DNA from: an uncultured Deferribacteraceae bacterium
GTDB taxonomy: Bacteria; Chrysiogenota; Deferribacteres; CAMZNJ01
NCBI GenBank assembly: GCA_947313855.1
Contig: CAMZNS010000037.1
Location: forward strand, 1-10,389
Reading direction: 5' to 3'
Length of the DNA: 10,389 nt
Below are positions 1 to 6,687 of this stretch, one piece after another. The stretch's first letter is position 1; every line of letters starts with the position of its first letter. Position numbers and translations under genes: made by a program. The notes under the pieces are model-generated. The model searched no databases, was not told the origin of the DNA, and was given only the letters and a program-made list of their open reading frames with translations.

Positions 1-98
1 TAGCAACATCGTGTTTGTAAAAAAAGGGGGGAAACGTTCCGTTTCATCGCTATTTTCGTGCATTGTAGCAACATCGTGTTTGTAAAAAAAAGGGGGAA
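1..98. repeat. Two-copy direct repeat, 65-bp period
   Basis: A block starting TAGCAACATCGTGTTTGT followed by an A-run and a G-run occurs at 1-31 and again at 66-96. The first copy has A7 then G6, the second A8 then G5, so total purine length is conserved while the A/G boundary moves. The first copy touches the window edge, so more copies may lie upstream. The 34 bases between the copies are not repeated. No protein-coding potential is evident. On the minus strand each copy follows a small hairpin. Confidence 0.85.
19..45 (-). terminator. Possible terminator-like hairpin, distal copy
   Basis: Read on the minus strand, GAAACG at 45-40 pairs with CGTTTC at 36-31 around a 3-nt loop. It is followed by a C-run and then T7 (25-19). 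The element lies downstream of tRNA-Ser in the tRNA's direction of transcription. The C-run separating stem and T-tract is not canonical for an intrinsic terminator, so this is a tentative call. Confidence 0.3.
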
Positions 99-112
99 CA
101 AGCGTCCACGCT
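84..112 (-). terminator. Possible terminator-like hairpin, proximal to tRNA-Ser
   Basis: On the minus strand, AGCGT/ACGCT (112-101) forms a short stem with a 2-nt loop, or a 4-bp stem with a 4-nt loop. A short spacer, C5 and then T8 (91-84) follow. It sits 30 bases beyond the tRNA 3' end. It has the same arrangement as the more distal element but a different stem sequence. The stem is short and the spacer before the T-tract is long, so it may not terminate transcription. Confidence 0.3.
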
Positions 113-141
113 CATGAAAATAAGGAGGGGGGGGGAAGGAA

Positions 142-232
142 CGGAGAGAGAGGGATTCGAACCCTCGGTACGATTTGACCCGTACACACACTTTCCAGGC
201 GTGCGCCTTAAGCCTGACTCGGCCATCTCTCC
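142..232 (-). tRNA. tRNA-Ser (anticodon GGA)
   Basis: The minus strand folds as a class II tRNA of 91 nt. The acceptor stem GGAGAGA (232-226) pairs with TCTCTCC (149-143), with discriminator G at 142. The anticodon stem CACGC/GTGTG encloses loop CTGGAAA, giving anticodon GGA, which reads serine UCC/UCU codons. A long variable arm GTACG/CGTAC with an 8-nt loop is diagnostic of tRNA-Ser. The T arm is GAGGG-TTCGAAT-CCCTC (166-150). The 3' CCA is not encoded, since TTCC follows the discriminator, so it must be added post-transcriptionally. It is transcribed in the same direction as the upstream lipoprotein gene. I could not identify a convincing dedicated promoter in the gap at 233-369. Confidence 0.97.
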
Positions 233-369
233 AACAACAATAAATAATGCGATACCCAAAGAAAGGAACGCAAAAATAAGCTTACAACATATCAAACACA
301 AATGCAACCACTATTTTACAGGAAAACATCAATCACACCGCCACGCCACGCTACACCGCCACGACAACG
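233..369. other. Intergenic gap between lipoprotein and tRNA-Ser
   Basis: This AT-rich spacer has no supported gene. Next to the lipoprotein stop an 11-bp element (ACACCGCCACG) occurs at 335-345 and 353-363. The minus-strand tRNA promoter would be expected here, but no -35/-10 pair at good spacing stands out. Confidence 0.6.
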
Positions 370-1734
370 CTACTTGTAGAAGTACGTGCTAATCTGAGCC
401 GTGTTACCGATAACGTACGGATCGTAATACACATTCAGAAACAGCTCGTCCATGGACCACGGATCGCCACCGTTAACACTAGGGTTGCGTAGGGTAGCAC
501 TACCGCCAATCAGCCCGTCAACAGGTCCGATTATCTGGAATATGGGGGCACCACTATCGCACTTGTCAAGGGGTTCTCGTTTAATCATTAGCGTGATGTC
601 GCTACCACCCGAACCTGACAGATCCGTCTGCAAATACATTATCTCGCCGAACTCCTCGTACCGCTTAGCAATATTCTGGGGCACAGGTGTTGCACTTAGC
701 ACATGAAACGCTTTGGTGAGGTGTGTGCATTGCGATGAACTCTCCACAAACGTGACGTAGTCATCCTTAAACAATGCTCGCCCTTTGAGGTTCATGAGTG
801 TTTCGTTTCGCTGGTACTGAGACTGTCGACGAAGCAGGCTCACACCTTCAAACGTAGTCTCACCTTGATCAAGTATTGCCACGCCACTCATTTCGTGTAT
901 GTTGTATTTCAGGTAGACATCGTTGTTTACTAGGTTGCTGACAAGTTTGTTTTGCGTAAGGTTTTCCGTATTTTGGCTGTGACTGAGTTGGTAGTTGCCC
1001 ATGGTTTCGTTGATGTATGTTGCGATGCTGGTCATGTTGTATGTGCGGATTTGGGAGAGTGTTGTTTTGTTCCCCTTGGTACTATTTACGATGGCATGGA
1101 GTCGGTCTTTGGAGGCACATTTCTCCCCTGTGCAGATTCGGCTCACGTTGTTTACTAGTGCGTAACTTGCTACTAGGGTTACGTATGAGAAGAACACACC
1201 CTGGTCGCTCACCATTTTGGCAGCACTTTGTACGGATCCGCTTAGGGTGGCGAGTCCGTCGATAATTCGCCCTGTGTTGCTTAGTTTGATATTTGTGAGT
1301 GTGATGCTGTGTTTGGATTGTGCAAACTGTCTGAAGACTGTGGTTTCGAGGTTGGAGGATTGCAGGCTCGGGTTTTCGCCTGAGTTGTCTACGGTTACTG
1401 TTCCTGTGAAGGCTGAGTACCCCGAGGTGTAGTTGTCGAACTGAATTGTTAGGGTATCGCCTAAGGCACTACCGCTGGCTGTGCACCCTGTAACGTCGCA
1501 TTTTAGTTGGCTGTGTCCAACTTGGAACTGGTTGTTGAGCATGTTGACCGTGTGTACGACCATGGGTATGGCGATGATTGTTGGATCGCCTTCGTCGAAC
1601 TTCCCTTCAAGGATATTGTTTTGAGCCTCTTCTTTGTTGCCGCCGCAAGAGGTTAGCAGCGTCACAGCTAGTATGAGTAGTATCCCTGCCGTCATTTTTG
1701 CTATATTTGTTTTGGGGTTATTTGCCATGTTCAT
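370..1734 (-). CDS. Predicted lipoprotein of unknown function
   Basis: I do not recognise this 454-residue protein. The N-terminus has the form of a type II signal peptide: basic and polar residues, a hydrophobic core (roughly residues 14-27) and lipobox LLTSC with Cys30 as the lipidation site. The residues after Cys are GGN, not Asp, so outer-membrane sorting would be expected if Lol rules apply. The mature part is rich in Ser, Thr, Asn and short alternating hydrophobic stretches, suggesting a beta-rich extracytoplasmic fold. It contains close cysteine pairs (CDVTGC, CTGEKC) that could form disulfides. No catalytic motif is evident. I chose the ATG at 1734 because GGGAG lies 10 nt upstream; a GTG at 1758 and an ATG at 1728 are alternatives. 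The gene is divergent from flhA and shares its control region, but nothing in the protein ties it to flagella. Confidence 0.85.
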   Translation of the reverse strand: MNMANNPKTNIAKMTAGILLILAVTLLTSCGGNKEEAQNNILEGKFDEGDPTIIAIPMVVHTVNMLNNQFQVGHSQLKCDVTGCTASGSALGDTLTIQFDNYTSGYSAFTGTVTVDNSGENPSLQSSNLETTVFRQFAQSKHSITLTNIKLSNTGRIIDGLATLSGSVQSAAKMVSDQGVFFSYVTLVASYALVNNVSRICTGEKCASKDRLHAIVNSTKGNKTTLSQIRTYNMTSIATYINETMGNYQLSHSQNTENLTQNKLVSNLVNNDVYLKYNIHEMSGVAILDQGETTFEGVSLLRRQSQYQRNETLMNLKGRALFKDDYVTFVESSSQCTHLTKAFHVLSATPVPQNIAKRYEEFGEIMYLQTDLSGSGGSDITLMIKREPLDKCDSGAPIFQIIGPVDGLIGGSATLRNPSVNGGDPWSMDELFLNVYYDPYVIGNTAQISTYFYK

Positions 1735-1754
1735 TCTGTTTCCGCTCCCATTCC

Positions 1755-1802
1755 GCACCGTTACTATTGCGCACCGTTACTATTACGCACCATTATTCTT
1801 GT
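1755..1802. repeat. 16-bp tandem repeat, three copies, in lipoprotein leader
   Basis: Three adjacent 16-bp units lie at 1755-1770, 1771-1786 and 1787-1802. The first two differ at one position (GCACCGTTACTATTGC and GCACCGTTACTATTAC). The third is degenerate (GCACCATTATTCTTGT). They lie between the predicted lipoprotein promoter and the start codon, so they would be transcribed as 5' leader. Each of the first two units carries a minus-strand GTG, so copy number also changes the set of upstream start codons. Confidence 0.85.
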
Positions 1803-1824
1803 GCCCACATCTCTGTTCCTTTGA

Positions 1825-1853
1825 AGTATATAACAGAATAGCGTTCAGTTAAA
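1825..1853 (-). promoter_or_regulatory. Predicted sigma-70-type promoter for the lipoprotein gene
   Basis: On the minus strand TTTAAC (1853-1848) and TATACT (1830-1825) are separated by exactly 17 bp. The -10 matches TATAAT at five of six positions; the -35 is weaker. Transcription would start near 1818, giving a leader of about 85 nt that includes the 16-bp repeats. Confidence 0.55.
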
Positions 1854-1864
1854 CCTTTAAATTA

Positions 1865-1920
1865 CTGTTTGCTGCTCGCTGTTTGCTGTTCCCTGTTTGC
1901 TGTTTGCTGTTTGCTGCTCG
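1865..1920. repeat. Heptanucleotide tandem array, eight units
   Basis: Eight consecutive 7-bp units fill this interval exactly. Five are CTGTTTG (units 1, 3, 5, 6, 7), two are CTGCTCG (units 2, 8) and one is CTGTTCC (unit 4). The array lies 11 bp upstream of the lipoprotein -35 box and about 70 bp upstream of the predicted flhA -35 box, so it is between two divergent promoters and outside any coding region. Confidence 0.92.
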
Positions 1921-1990
1921 GAAATATTTTCCTACCCACAACCACCAACGCCCCTCTAGTGCCCTTATTTTCCTTATGTTTATTTTTGTG

Positions 1991-2019
1991 TTGCTTTTCC
2001 CTGCCAGTACTGTTATTAT
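1991..2019 (+). promoter_or_regulatory. Predicted sigma-70-type promoter for flhA
   Basis: TTGCTT (1991-1996) and TATTAT (2014-2019) are 17 bp apart, the optimal sigma-70 spacing. The -10 matches TATAAT at five of six positions; the -35 keeps the TTG core. It ends 39 bp before the flhA start. The flhA ribosome-binding site is probably AGGGG at 2044-2048. No sigma-28 or sigma-54 box is evident in this gap. Confidence 0.5.
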
Positions 2020-2058
2020 TGATTATTAAGGGTTTTGTGTTTTAGGGGTGTACGCTAA

Positions 2059-4200
2059 ATGGGCAATATTTTCAACAATATCTTGGGGTTTATTCCTGCC
2101 AATGTTCGTGGAGTAATCTTCAATTCTGACTTAATTTTGATAGCGAGTATTATCCTAATCCTTGCTGCCTTTTTTATCCCCATGCCCGTATTCCTCCTCG
2201 ACCTCCTCCTCACCATCAGCATCACCGTCAGTATTATTATCCTTCTTGTTGCCCTGTCGGTAAAGGAACCCTTAGACTTCTCCCTCTTCCCCTTTGTGCT
2301 ACTAATGACAACCATCTTTCGCCTCTCGCTCAACGTTGCCACCACCCGTGTAATCCTGTCCAACGGTCATGAGGGCACGTCATCCTCTGGGGCTGTTATT
2401 CAGTCTTTCGGCGAATTTGTTGCCGGCAACAACGTCATGGTGGGGATTATCCTGTTCCTAATATTCATCATCATCAACTTTGTTGTCATCACCAAAGGTG
2501 CAACACGTGTCGCTGAAGTTGCTGCTCGATTCACCTTGGACTCCATGCCCGGCAAACAGATGGCCATCGATGCCGATCTCAACGCAGGATCCATCGACGA
2601 TGCTGAAGCAACCGTTCGTCGTACCCGCGTTCGCCAAGAGGCAGAGTTTTACGGAGCCATGGATGGTGCGGCTAAGTTTGTCCGTGGCGACTCCATTGCC
2701 GGACTACTCATCACCTCCATCAATATTATTGCTGGCGTTGTTATCGGTGTTACTCAGTTCGACATGGGTGTTGGCGATGCTCTGGGAACTTACGCAATCC
2801 TAACCGTTGGCGACGGACTTGTCTCACAGATACCCGCAATTATTGTTTCTGTGTCCACCGGTATTATTGTTACCCGTGAAGCAAGTGACGACGGCTCTAA
2901 ATTCGCCTCCACCCTCGCAAAACAGCTTGCACCATCCTACAGTATCCTCATGATTTCTGGCGGAATCATGACCGCGTTCGCCATTATCCCTGGAATGCCC
3001 AAACTACCATTCTTCATGCTCGGCGGACTGCTCCTCGGGGGGGGATGGCTGTATCGACGGCAACTTCTCGCACCCCAACAAGACACTGCTACCACCACCA
3101 AAGAACAGGATGATAGCGATGCCGAACCCAAAAATGAGGAGGACGAACTCAAAGACCTACTCACAATGGACACAATGGAACTAACCGTTGGTTACGCACT
3201 CATCCAACTTGTAGACGAAGCTCAAGGGGGCAGCCTGCTCACACGTATCAAAAGTATTCGCCGCCAGATAGCTAGCGACCTCGGATTCATCGTCCCACCC
3301 GTTCGCATCAAAGACAACCTCTCCCTCGACGTCAACAGCTACCAGATACTCATCAAAGGTGTCAACCGTGCCTCAGGCACCATCCTACCCAGCAAACACC
3401 TAGCCATGGAAGGACAAGGATCCCTCGACGAAATCGAAGGCGTATCCACAAAAGACCCCGCTTACGGACTTGACGCCAAATGGATCGATCCCGATCAGAA
3501 AGATATGGCGGAAAGCCTTGGCATGATGGTTGTCGACTCCGTAACCGTTATCTCTACGCACCTCGCCGAAATTGTCAAAGCCAACGCCAAAGAACTACTC
3601 GGACGACAAGAGGTGCAAACACTCCTCGATAACCTCAAAGAACAAAATTCCAAAATGGTGGAAGACGCACTCGGAACCGTCGACATGTCTGTCATCACCC
3701 GCGTACTACAAAACCTACTTGAAGAAAAAGTCTCCATACGAAACATTCAAACCATACTCGAAACACTATCAAACTACGGCGAAGTAAACAAAGACGTGGA
3801 ATACCTCACCGAAAAAGCTCGCTACGCTCTCAGACACAATATCACCGAAGGACTTGTATCCGAAGGGAGCGTCCTCAAAGTATTCACACTGCCATCAGCT
3901 CTTGAACACCACCTTGCCAAAAGTATCCAAAAAGGGGACGAAGGGAACGAAGTTATCATGGACCCAACTCTCGGACAACGTGTACTCGCTGCCATCGGCG
4001 AATTCTCCGAAAAACTCAAAGGGGAAGGACTGCCAGCCGTACTCGTTATCTCACCACCCCTACGCTTTGCATTCTACCGCTTCGTCTCAAAATACGCCGT
4101 ATCCGATCTGCATATCATCTCGCACAACGAAATTAGCGAAACAGTCAAACTCGACCTCGTAGGACGAATCGAAGTCGAAATGCAGGGAGCATCACAATAA
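2059..4200 (+). CDS. flhA: Flagellar export-gate protein FlhA
   Basis: FlhA (713 aa) is the nonameric inner-membrane component of the flagellar type III export gate. It couples proton flow to export and binds substrates and chaperones through its cytoplasmic domain. The first 335 or so residues are strongly hydrophobic with multiple membrane segments. The FHIPEP family signature lies around residues 147-178 and includes RFTLDSMPGKQMAID. A charged linker (about 336-370) leads into the C-terminal cytoplasmic domain (about 375-700), recognisable by its DPAYGLDAKWI and LLGRQEVQTLLD segments. Length is normal for the family. It is the first gene of the operon, with AGGGG at 2044-2048 as likely ribosome-binding site. 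A G8 tract at 3037-3044 codes for Gly327-Gly329 at the end of the last membrane segment; a one-base slip in either direction would remove the export domain. Confidence 0.98.
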   Translation: MGNIFNNILGFIPANVRGVIFNSDLILIASIILILAAFFIPMPVFLLDLLLTISITVSIIILLVALSVKEPLDFSLFPFVLLMTTIFRLSLNVATTRVILSNGHEGTSSSGAVIQSFGEFVAGNNVMVGIILFLIFIIINFVVITKGATRVAEVAARFTLDSMPGKQMAIDADLNAGSIDDAEATVRRTRVRQEAEFYGAMDGAAKFVRGDSIAGLLITSINIIAGVVIGVTQFDMGVGDALGTYAILTVGDGLVSQIPAIIVSVSTGIIVTREASDDGSKFASTLAKQLAPSYSILMISGGIMTAFAIIPGMPKLPFFMLGGLLLGGGWLYRRQLLAPQQDTATTTKEQDDSDAEPKNEEDELKDLLTMDTMELTVGYALIQLVDEAQGGSLLTRIKSIRRQIASDLGFIVPPVRIKDNLSLDVNSYQILIKGVNRASGTILPSKHLAMEGQGSLDEIEGVSTKDPAYGLDAKWIDPDQKDMAESLGMMVVDSVTVISTHLAEIVKANAKELLGRQEVQTLLDNLKEQNSKMVEDALGTVDMSVITRVLQNLLEEKVSIRNIQTILETLSNYGEVNKDVEYLTEKARYALRHNITEGLVSEGSVLKVFTLPSALEHHLAKSIQKGDEGNEVIMDPTLGQRVLAAIGEFSEKLKGEGLPAVLVISPPLRFAFYRFVSKYAVSDLHIISHNEISETVKLDLVGRIEVEMQGASQ
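3037..3044 (+). repeat. G8 homopolymer inside flhA
   Basis: Eight consecutive G residues lie in frame as GGG GGG GGA. Insertion of one G would lead to a TGA at 3111-3113, and loss of one G to a TAA at 3182-3184, both before the cytoplasmic domain. Confidence 0.95.
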
Positions 4201-4240
4201 ACAACAAATATAAAGCAAACTTGAAGGGGATACCGTACCA

Positions 4241-5848
4241 GTGATTATCAAAAAATATGAAGTAGCCGACATGAAAGACGCCATCCCTACCATACGGAAA
4301 GATTTAGGCGAAAACGCAATCATACTCGGCACAAGACGAATTAACCGCAATAGTGTCATGGGACTACTGTCGCGACCCATGATCGAAGTAACAGCAGCCG
4401 TGGACTCCCCCCTGTCCACATCTCGGTCGTACCGTCGTAACGGTAGCGATAACGGTAACGGTAGCGGTAACGGTAGCGGTAGCGGTAACGGTAGTAATGG
4501 TGCTAGTGCAACTGCTCCCCCTATGCCCTACCCTGCTCAGCCTGCTGCTCAGCCGTACCACGCACACGCACACGCACACGCACCCGCACCCGCACCCGCA
4601 CCCGAACCTGCACCTGCACCTGCACCTGCACCTGCACCCGCACCCGCACCACAGCCGTACTACTCACCTGCACCCGCACCTGCACCACAGCCGTACTACT
4701 CACATGCACCCTACTACCCAGCATCCGCATCGCCCGCAACCATGACCGCCCCCCCTGCCGTATCACCCTTCGCCTCCGCCATCAACACCATCGGTTTGCA
4801 GCAGTTTGAGAACCTCCTCTCAGAGATAACCCTCATTAAAAATGAGCTCCACTCCCTCCGCACCAGCAATGTACCCGCCACCCCGCCAGCTAACGTGAAT
4901 GTGAACGCTAACGCTAATGCTAATGCTAACGCGAATGCGAATGTGAATGTGAATAGCGACCAAGTACCGGAATTTACATGGACGCCTCAGCAACATGGCA
5001 CCCACACACACACCACAACTGCTGTTGCTACTACTCTGGGCACACTCAACAACCCCGTCCTCAACTCCATGATGTCCACCATGGTCTCTAAAGGTATCCA
5101 CAAAGAGGTTGTGTGGCGATATCTGAACAGCATGGACTCCATGAACCTCAAAAACCTCAGCAACGAACAGCTTCAAAACCTTATTTTGGAATGCATCACA
5201 CACCTTGTTCCCGTTAAGAGCGACTACTACACCAATCCGCAAAACAAAGTCATCGCCCTCGTTGGTCCCACAGGGGTAGGCAAAACAACCACCATCGCCA
5301 AAATGGCCGCTACCCTGTCCCTCAAGATGCAGAAGAGGGTGGCGTTAATCACCATCGACAACTTTCGCATCGGTGCTGTGGATCAGCTTCGCACCTATGC
5401 CGACATTGTTAACGCCCCCATTTATGTTGCATCCAATGCCAGAGAGCTACAAGATGCCTTTCAGAAATGCCAAGACGTCGACCATATCTTAATCGATTCC
5501 ATGGGTCGCGGTCAGTTCGACAAAGATGAGATTGCTAGCATTCGCGATGTTCTAGGCGATTCCGCCAATATGGATATCGCCATGGTTATGTCCATGTCTT
5601 CAAATCACAGCGAAATGGAAGATGTTTTTAAAAGTTATAGAATATTAACCCCGAATTATGTTATATTCACAAAGTTAGACGAAACGAAACACTTTGCACC
5701 CCTACTCAATATCCCAACGCGGTACAATACTCCGCTACTATTCCTCTCCACTGGGCAAAATGTTCCCGACGATATTGAGATACCCGATATTGCTAAGATT
5801 ACCGGCAGTATCTTAAGCACAGATAGTCTACTTTGGAGCAACTCATGA
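4241..5848 (+). CDS. flhF: Flagellar SRP-like GTPase FlhF with repeat-expanded linker
   Basis: FlhF (535 aa) is an SRP-type GTPase that positions flagellum assembly at the pole and works with FlhG. The GTG start is supported by the N-terminus (MIIKKYEVADMKDAI), which matches the family start, and by GAAGGGGA about 10 nt upstream. Residues 1-55 are the conserved N-terminal domain. Residues 67-238 contain a low-complexity region with Gly/Asn/Ser, His/Ala/Pro and Asn/Val-Asn/Ala repeats. The NG region follows: P-loop GPTGVGKTTT (342-351), DNFRIGAVDQLRTYA (from 373), G3-like DSMGRGQ (419-425), TKLDE (477-481) and the FlhF-typical TGQNVPDDIEIPD near the C-terminus. The G3 motif departs from the usual DTAGR. 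The protein is longer than most FlhF because of the linker. Its stop overlaps the flhG start (ATGA). Confidence 0.97.
   Translation: MIIKKYEVADMKDAIPTIRKDLGENAIILGTRRINRNSVMGLLSRPMIEVTAAVDSPLSTSRSYRRNGSDNGNGSGNGSGSGNGSNGASATAPPMPYPAQPAAQPYHAHAHAHAPAPAPAPEPAPAPAPAPAPAPAPQPYYSPAPAPAPQPYYSHAPYYPASASPATMTAPPAVSPFASAINTIGLQQFENLLSEITLIKNELHSLRTSNVPATPPANVNVNANANANANANANVNVNSDQVPEFTWTPQQHGTHTHTTTAVATTLGTLNNPVLNSMMSTMVSKGIHKEVVWRYLNSMDSMNLKNLSNEQLQNLILECITHLVPVKSDYYTNPQNKVIALVGPTGVGKTTTIAKMAATLSLKMQKRVALITIDNFRIGAVDQLRTYADIVNAPIYVASNARELQDAFQKCQDVDHILIDSMGRGQFDKDEIASIRDVLGDSANMDIAMVMSMSSNHSEMEDVFKSYRILTPNYVIFTKLDETKHFAPLLNIPTRYNTPLLFLSTGQNVPDDIEIPDIAKITGSILSTDSLLWSNS
4439..4500 (+). repeat. In-frame hexanucleotide block coding Gly-Asn/Gly-Ser
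   Basis: GGTAAC and GGTAGC hexamers alternate here, coding for a Gly/Asn/Ser-rich segment from about FlhF residue 67 to 87. Six-base units keep the frame when copy number changes. Confidence 0.85.
4559..4720 (+). repeat. In-frame repeats coding His-Ala then Ala-Pro, plus PQPYYS duplication
   Basis: CACGCA units (His-Ala x4, from residue 107) pass directly into GCACCC/GCACCT units (Ala-Pro). A 36-bp-spaced duplication then contains ACAGCCGTACTACTCAC at 4651 and again at 4687, coding PQPYYS twice. All of it lies in the FlhF linker. Confidence 0.85.
4892..4954 (+). repeat. In-frame hexanucleotide block coding Asn-Val/Asn-Ala
   Basis: FlhF residues 218-238 alternate Asn with Val or Ala in the symmetrical order two NV, six NA, two NV. 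Codons alternate AAC/AAT with GTG, GCT or GCG, which indicates drift after expansion of an ancestral 6-bp unit. Confidence 0.88.
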
Positions 5849-6687
5849 AAGACCAAGCGTTTGAATTAAAGAAAACCTACTGGGAACAAGAGCATGCCGC
5901 CACATACATCTCCATCGCTAGCGGGAAAGGTGGTGTCGGCAAGACAAGCTTTGTCGTCAACCTTGCCTTCTGGCTTGCTCACCTCAAAAAACGTGTGCTA
6001 GTTTTCGACGCTGACCTCGGTCTCGCCAATATCGACATCATGCTCTCCCTTTCCGTCAGTGCCTCTGTTGACGACTACCTAGCTGGGGACGCTACCCTAG
6101 ACGATATCATCATTCGCAATATTTACGGCTTCGACGTTCTCCCCGCATCCTCCGGTATGGCCAACTTTAGCCAAATCGATAGCGTCGACTTCAACAAAAT
6201 CGTGGATATTTTTATCCGCCTCGACAAAGCTTACGACTATATTTTATTCGACAACGGTGCTGGCATTAGCGATCGCATTATGCAGTTTTCTGTTATCGCT
6301 GATCAGGTTATCGTTATCACCAACCCCGAACCTACTGCCATTACCGATGCCTACGCCTTCATGAAACTCATTACCCGCGATCACCACGTGTCTAAGATAT
6401 CCCTGGTAATGAACCGCGTTGACACCCAAAGCTCCTCCATCTCCATTTACGAATCCCTACGTGGCGTTGTTAAGCGATTCCTCAATCTTGACTTGGAATT
6501 CCTCGGCAATGTTCGCGAAGATTTCGGCGTTCGTCGTGCCGCTCGCTCACAAAAACCCATTAGTGCACTCGACTCTGGCTCAGTTTTTGCTAGAGATACC
6601 AAAGAGATAGCACACAAGATTACTGGCACACGATACAACAAAGACAAGGTGGGTATCTCCAGCATGCTCAGGAGGATAATGAAATGA
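5845..6687 (+). CDS. flhG: Flagellar number regulator FlhG (MinD-like ATPase)
   Basis: FlhG (also YlxH/FleN) is a ParA/MinD-family ATPase that limits flagellar number and stimulates FlhF GTPase activity. The start chosen is the ATG at 5845, which overlaps the flhF stop as ATGA and has GGAG six nt upstream; a TTG at 5833 is in frame but overlaps that ribosome-binding site. The resulting 280-aa protein begins MKDQAFELKK, resembling the DQAxxLR motif that contacts FlhF. The deviant Walker A SGKGGVGKTS follows (signature Lys28, P-loop Lys33). Next come DADLGLANIDIM, the DNGAGIS switch-II-like segment (commonly DTGAGIS in relatives) and NPEPTAITDAYA, all typical of FlhG. A basic C-terminal tail may aid membrane association. 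Its stop overlaps the next start by ATGA. Confidence 0.96.
   Translation: MKDQAFELKKTYWEQEHAATYISIASGKGGVGKTSFVVNLAFWLAHLKKRVLVFDADLGLANIDIMLSLSVSASVDDYLAGDATLDDIIIRNIYGFDVLPASSGMANFSQIDSVDFNKIVDIFIRLDKAYDYILFDNGAGISDRIMQFSVIADQVIVITNPEPTAITDAYAFMKLITRDHHVSKISLVMNRVDTQSSSISIYESLRGVVKRFLNLDLEFLGNVREDFGVRRAARSQKPISALDSGSVFARDTKEIAHKITGTRYNKDKVGISSMLRRIMK

Noticed and set aside
1-98. CRISPR-like array
   Set aside because: Only two copies are present, the repeat contains homopolymer runs that vary, and there are no cas genes nearby.
50-307. Open frames on both strands across the tRNA region
   Set aside because: They overlap a well-folded tRNA-Ser and show no protein features.
680-694. Sigma-54-like GG-N10-GC element on the plus strand (GGCACAGGTGTTGCA)
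   Set aside because: It lies inside and antisense to the lipoprotein gene, over 1.3 kb from the nearest plus-strand gene, with no gene to serve. Probably chance.
4521-4766. Minus-strand frame with alternating Val-Arg/Val-Gln opposite flhF
   Set aside because: It is a by-product of the Ala-Pro repeats on the coding strand, without a start site or known domain.
5833-5847. Upstream TTG start for flhG
   Set aside because: It would place the GGAG ribosome-binding site inside the gene; the ATG at 5845 has ideal spacing and the classic ATGA overlap.
6269-6276. HIP1-type palindrome GCGATCGC
   Set aside because: A single occurrence inside flhG coding sequence. The window does not show the high density seen in cyanobacteria.
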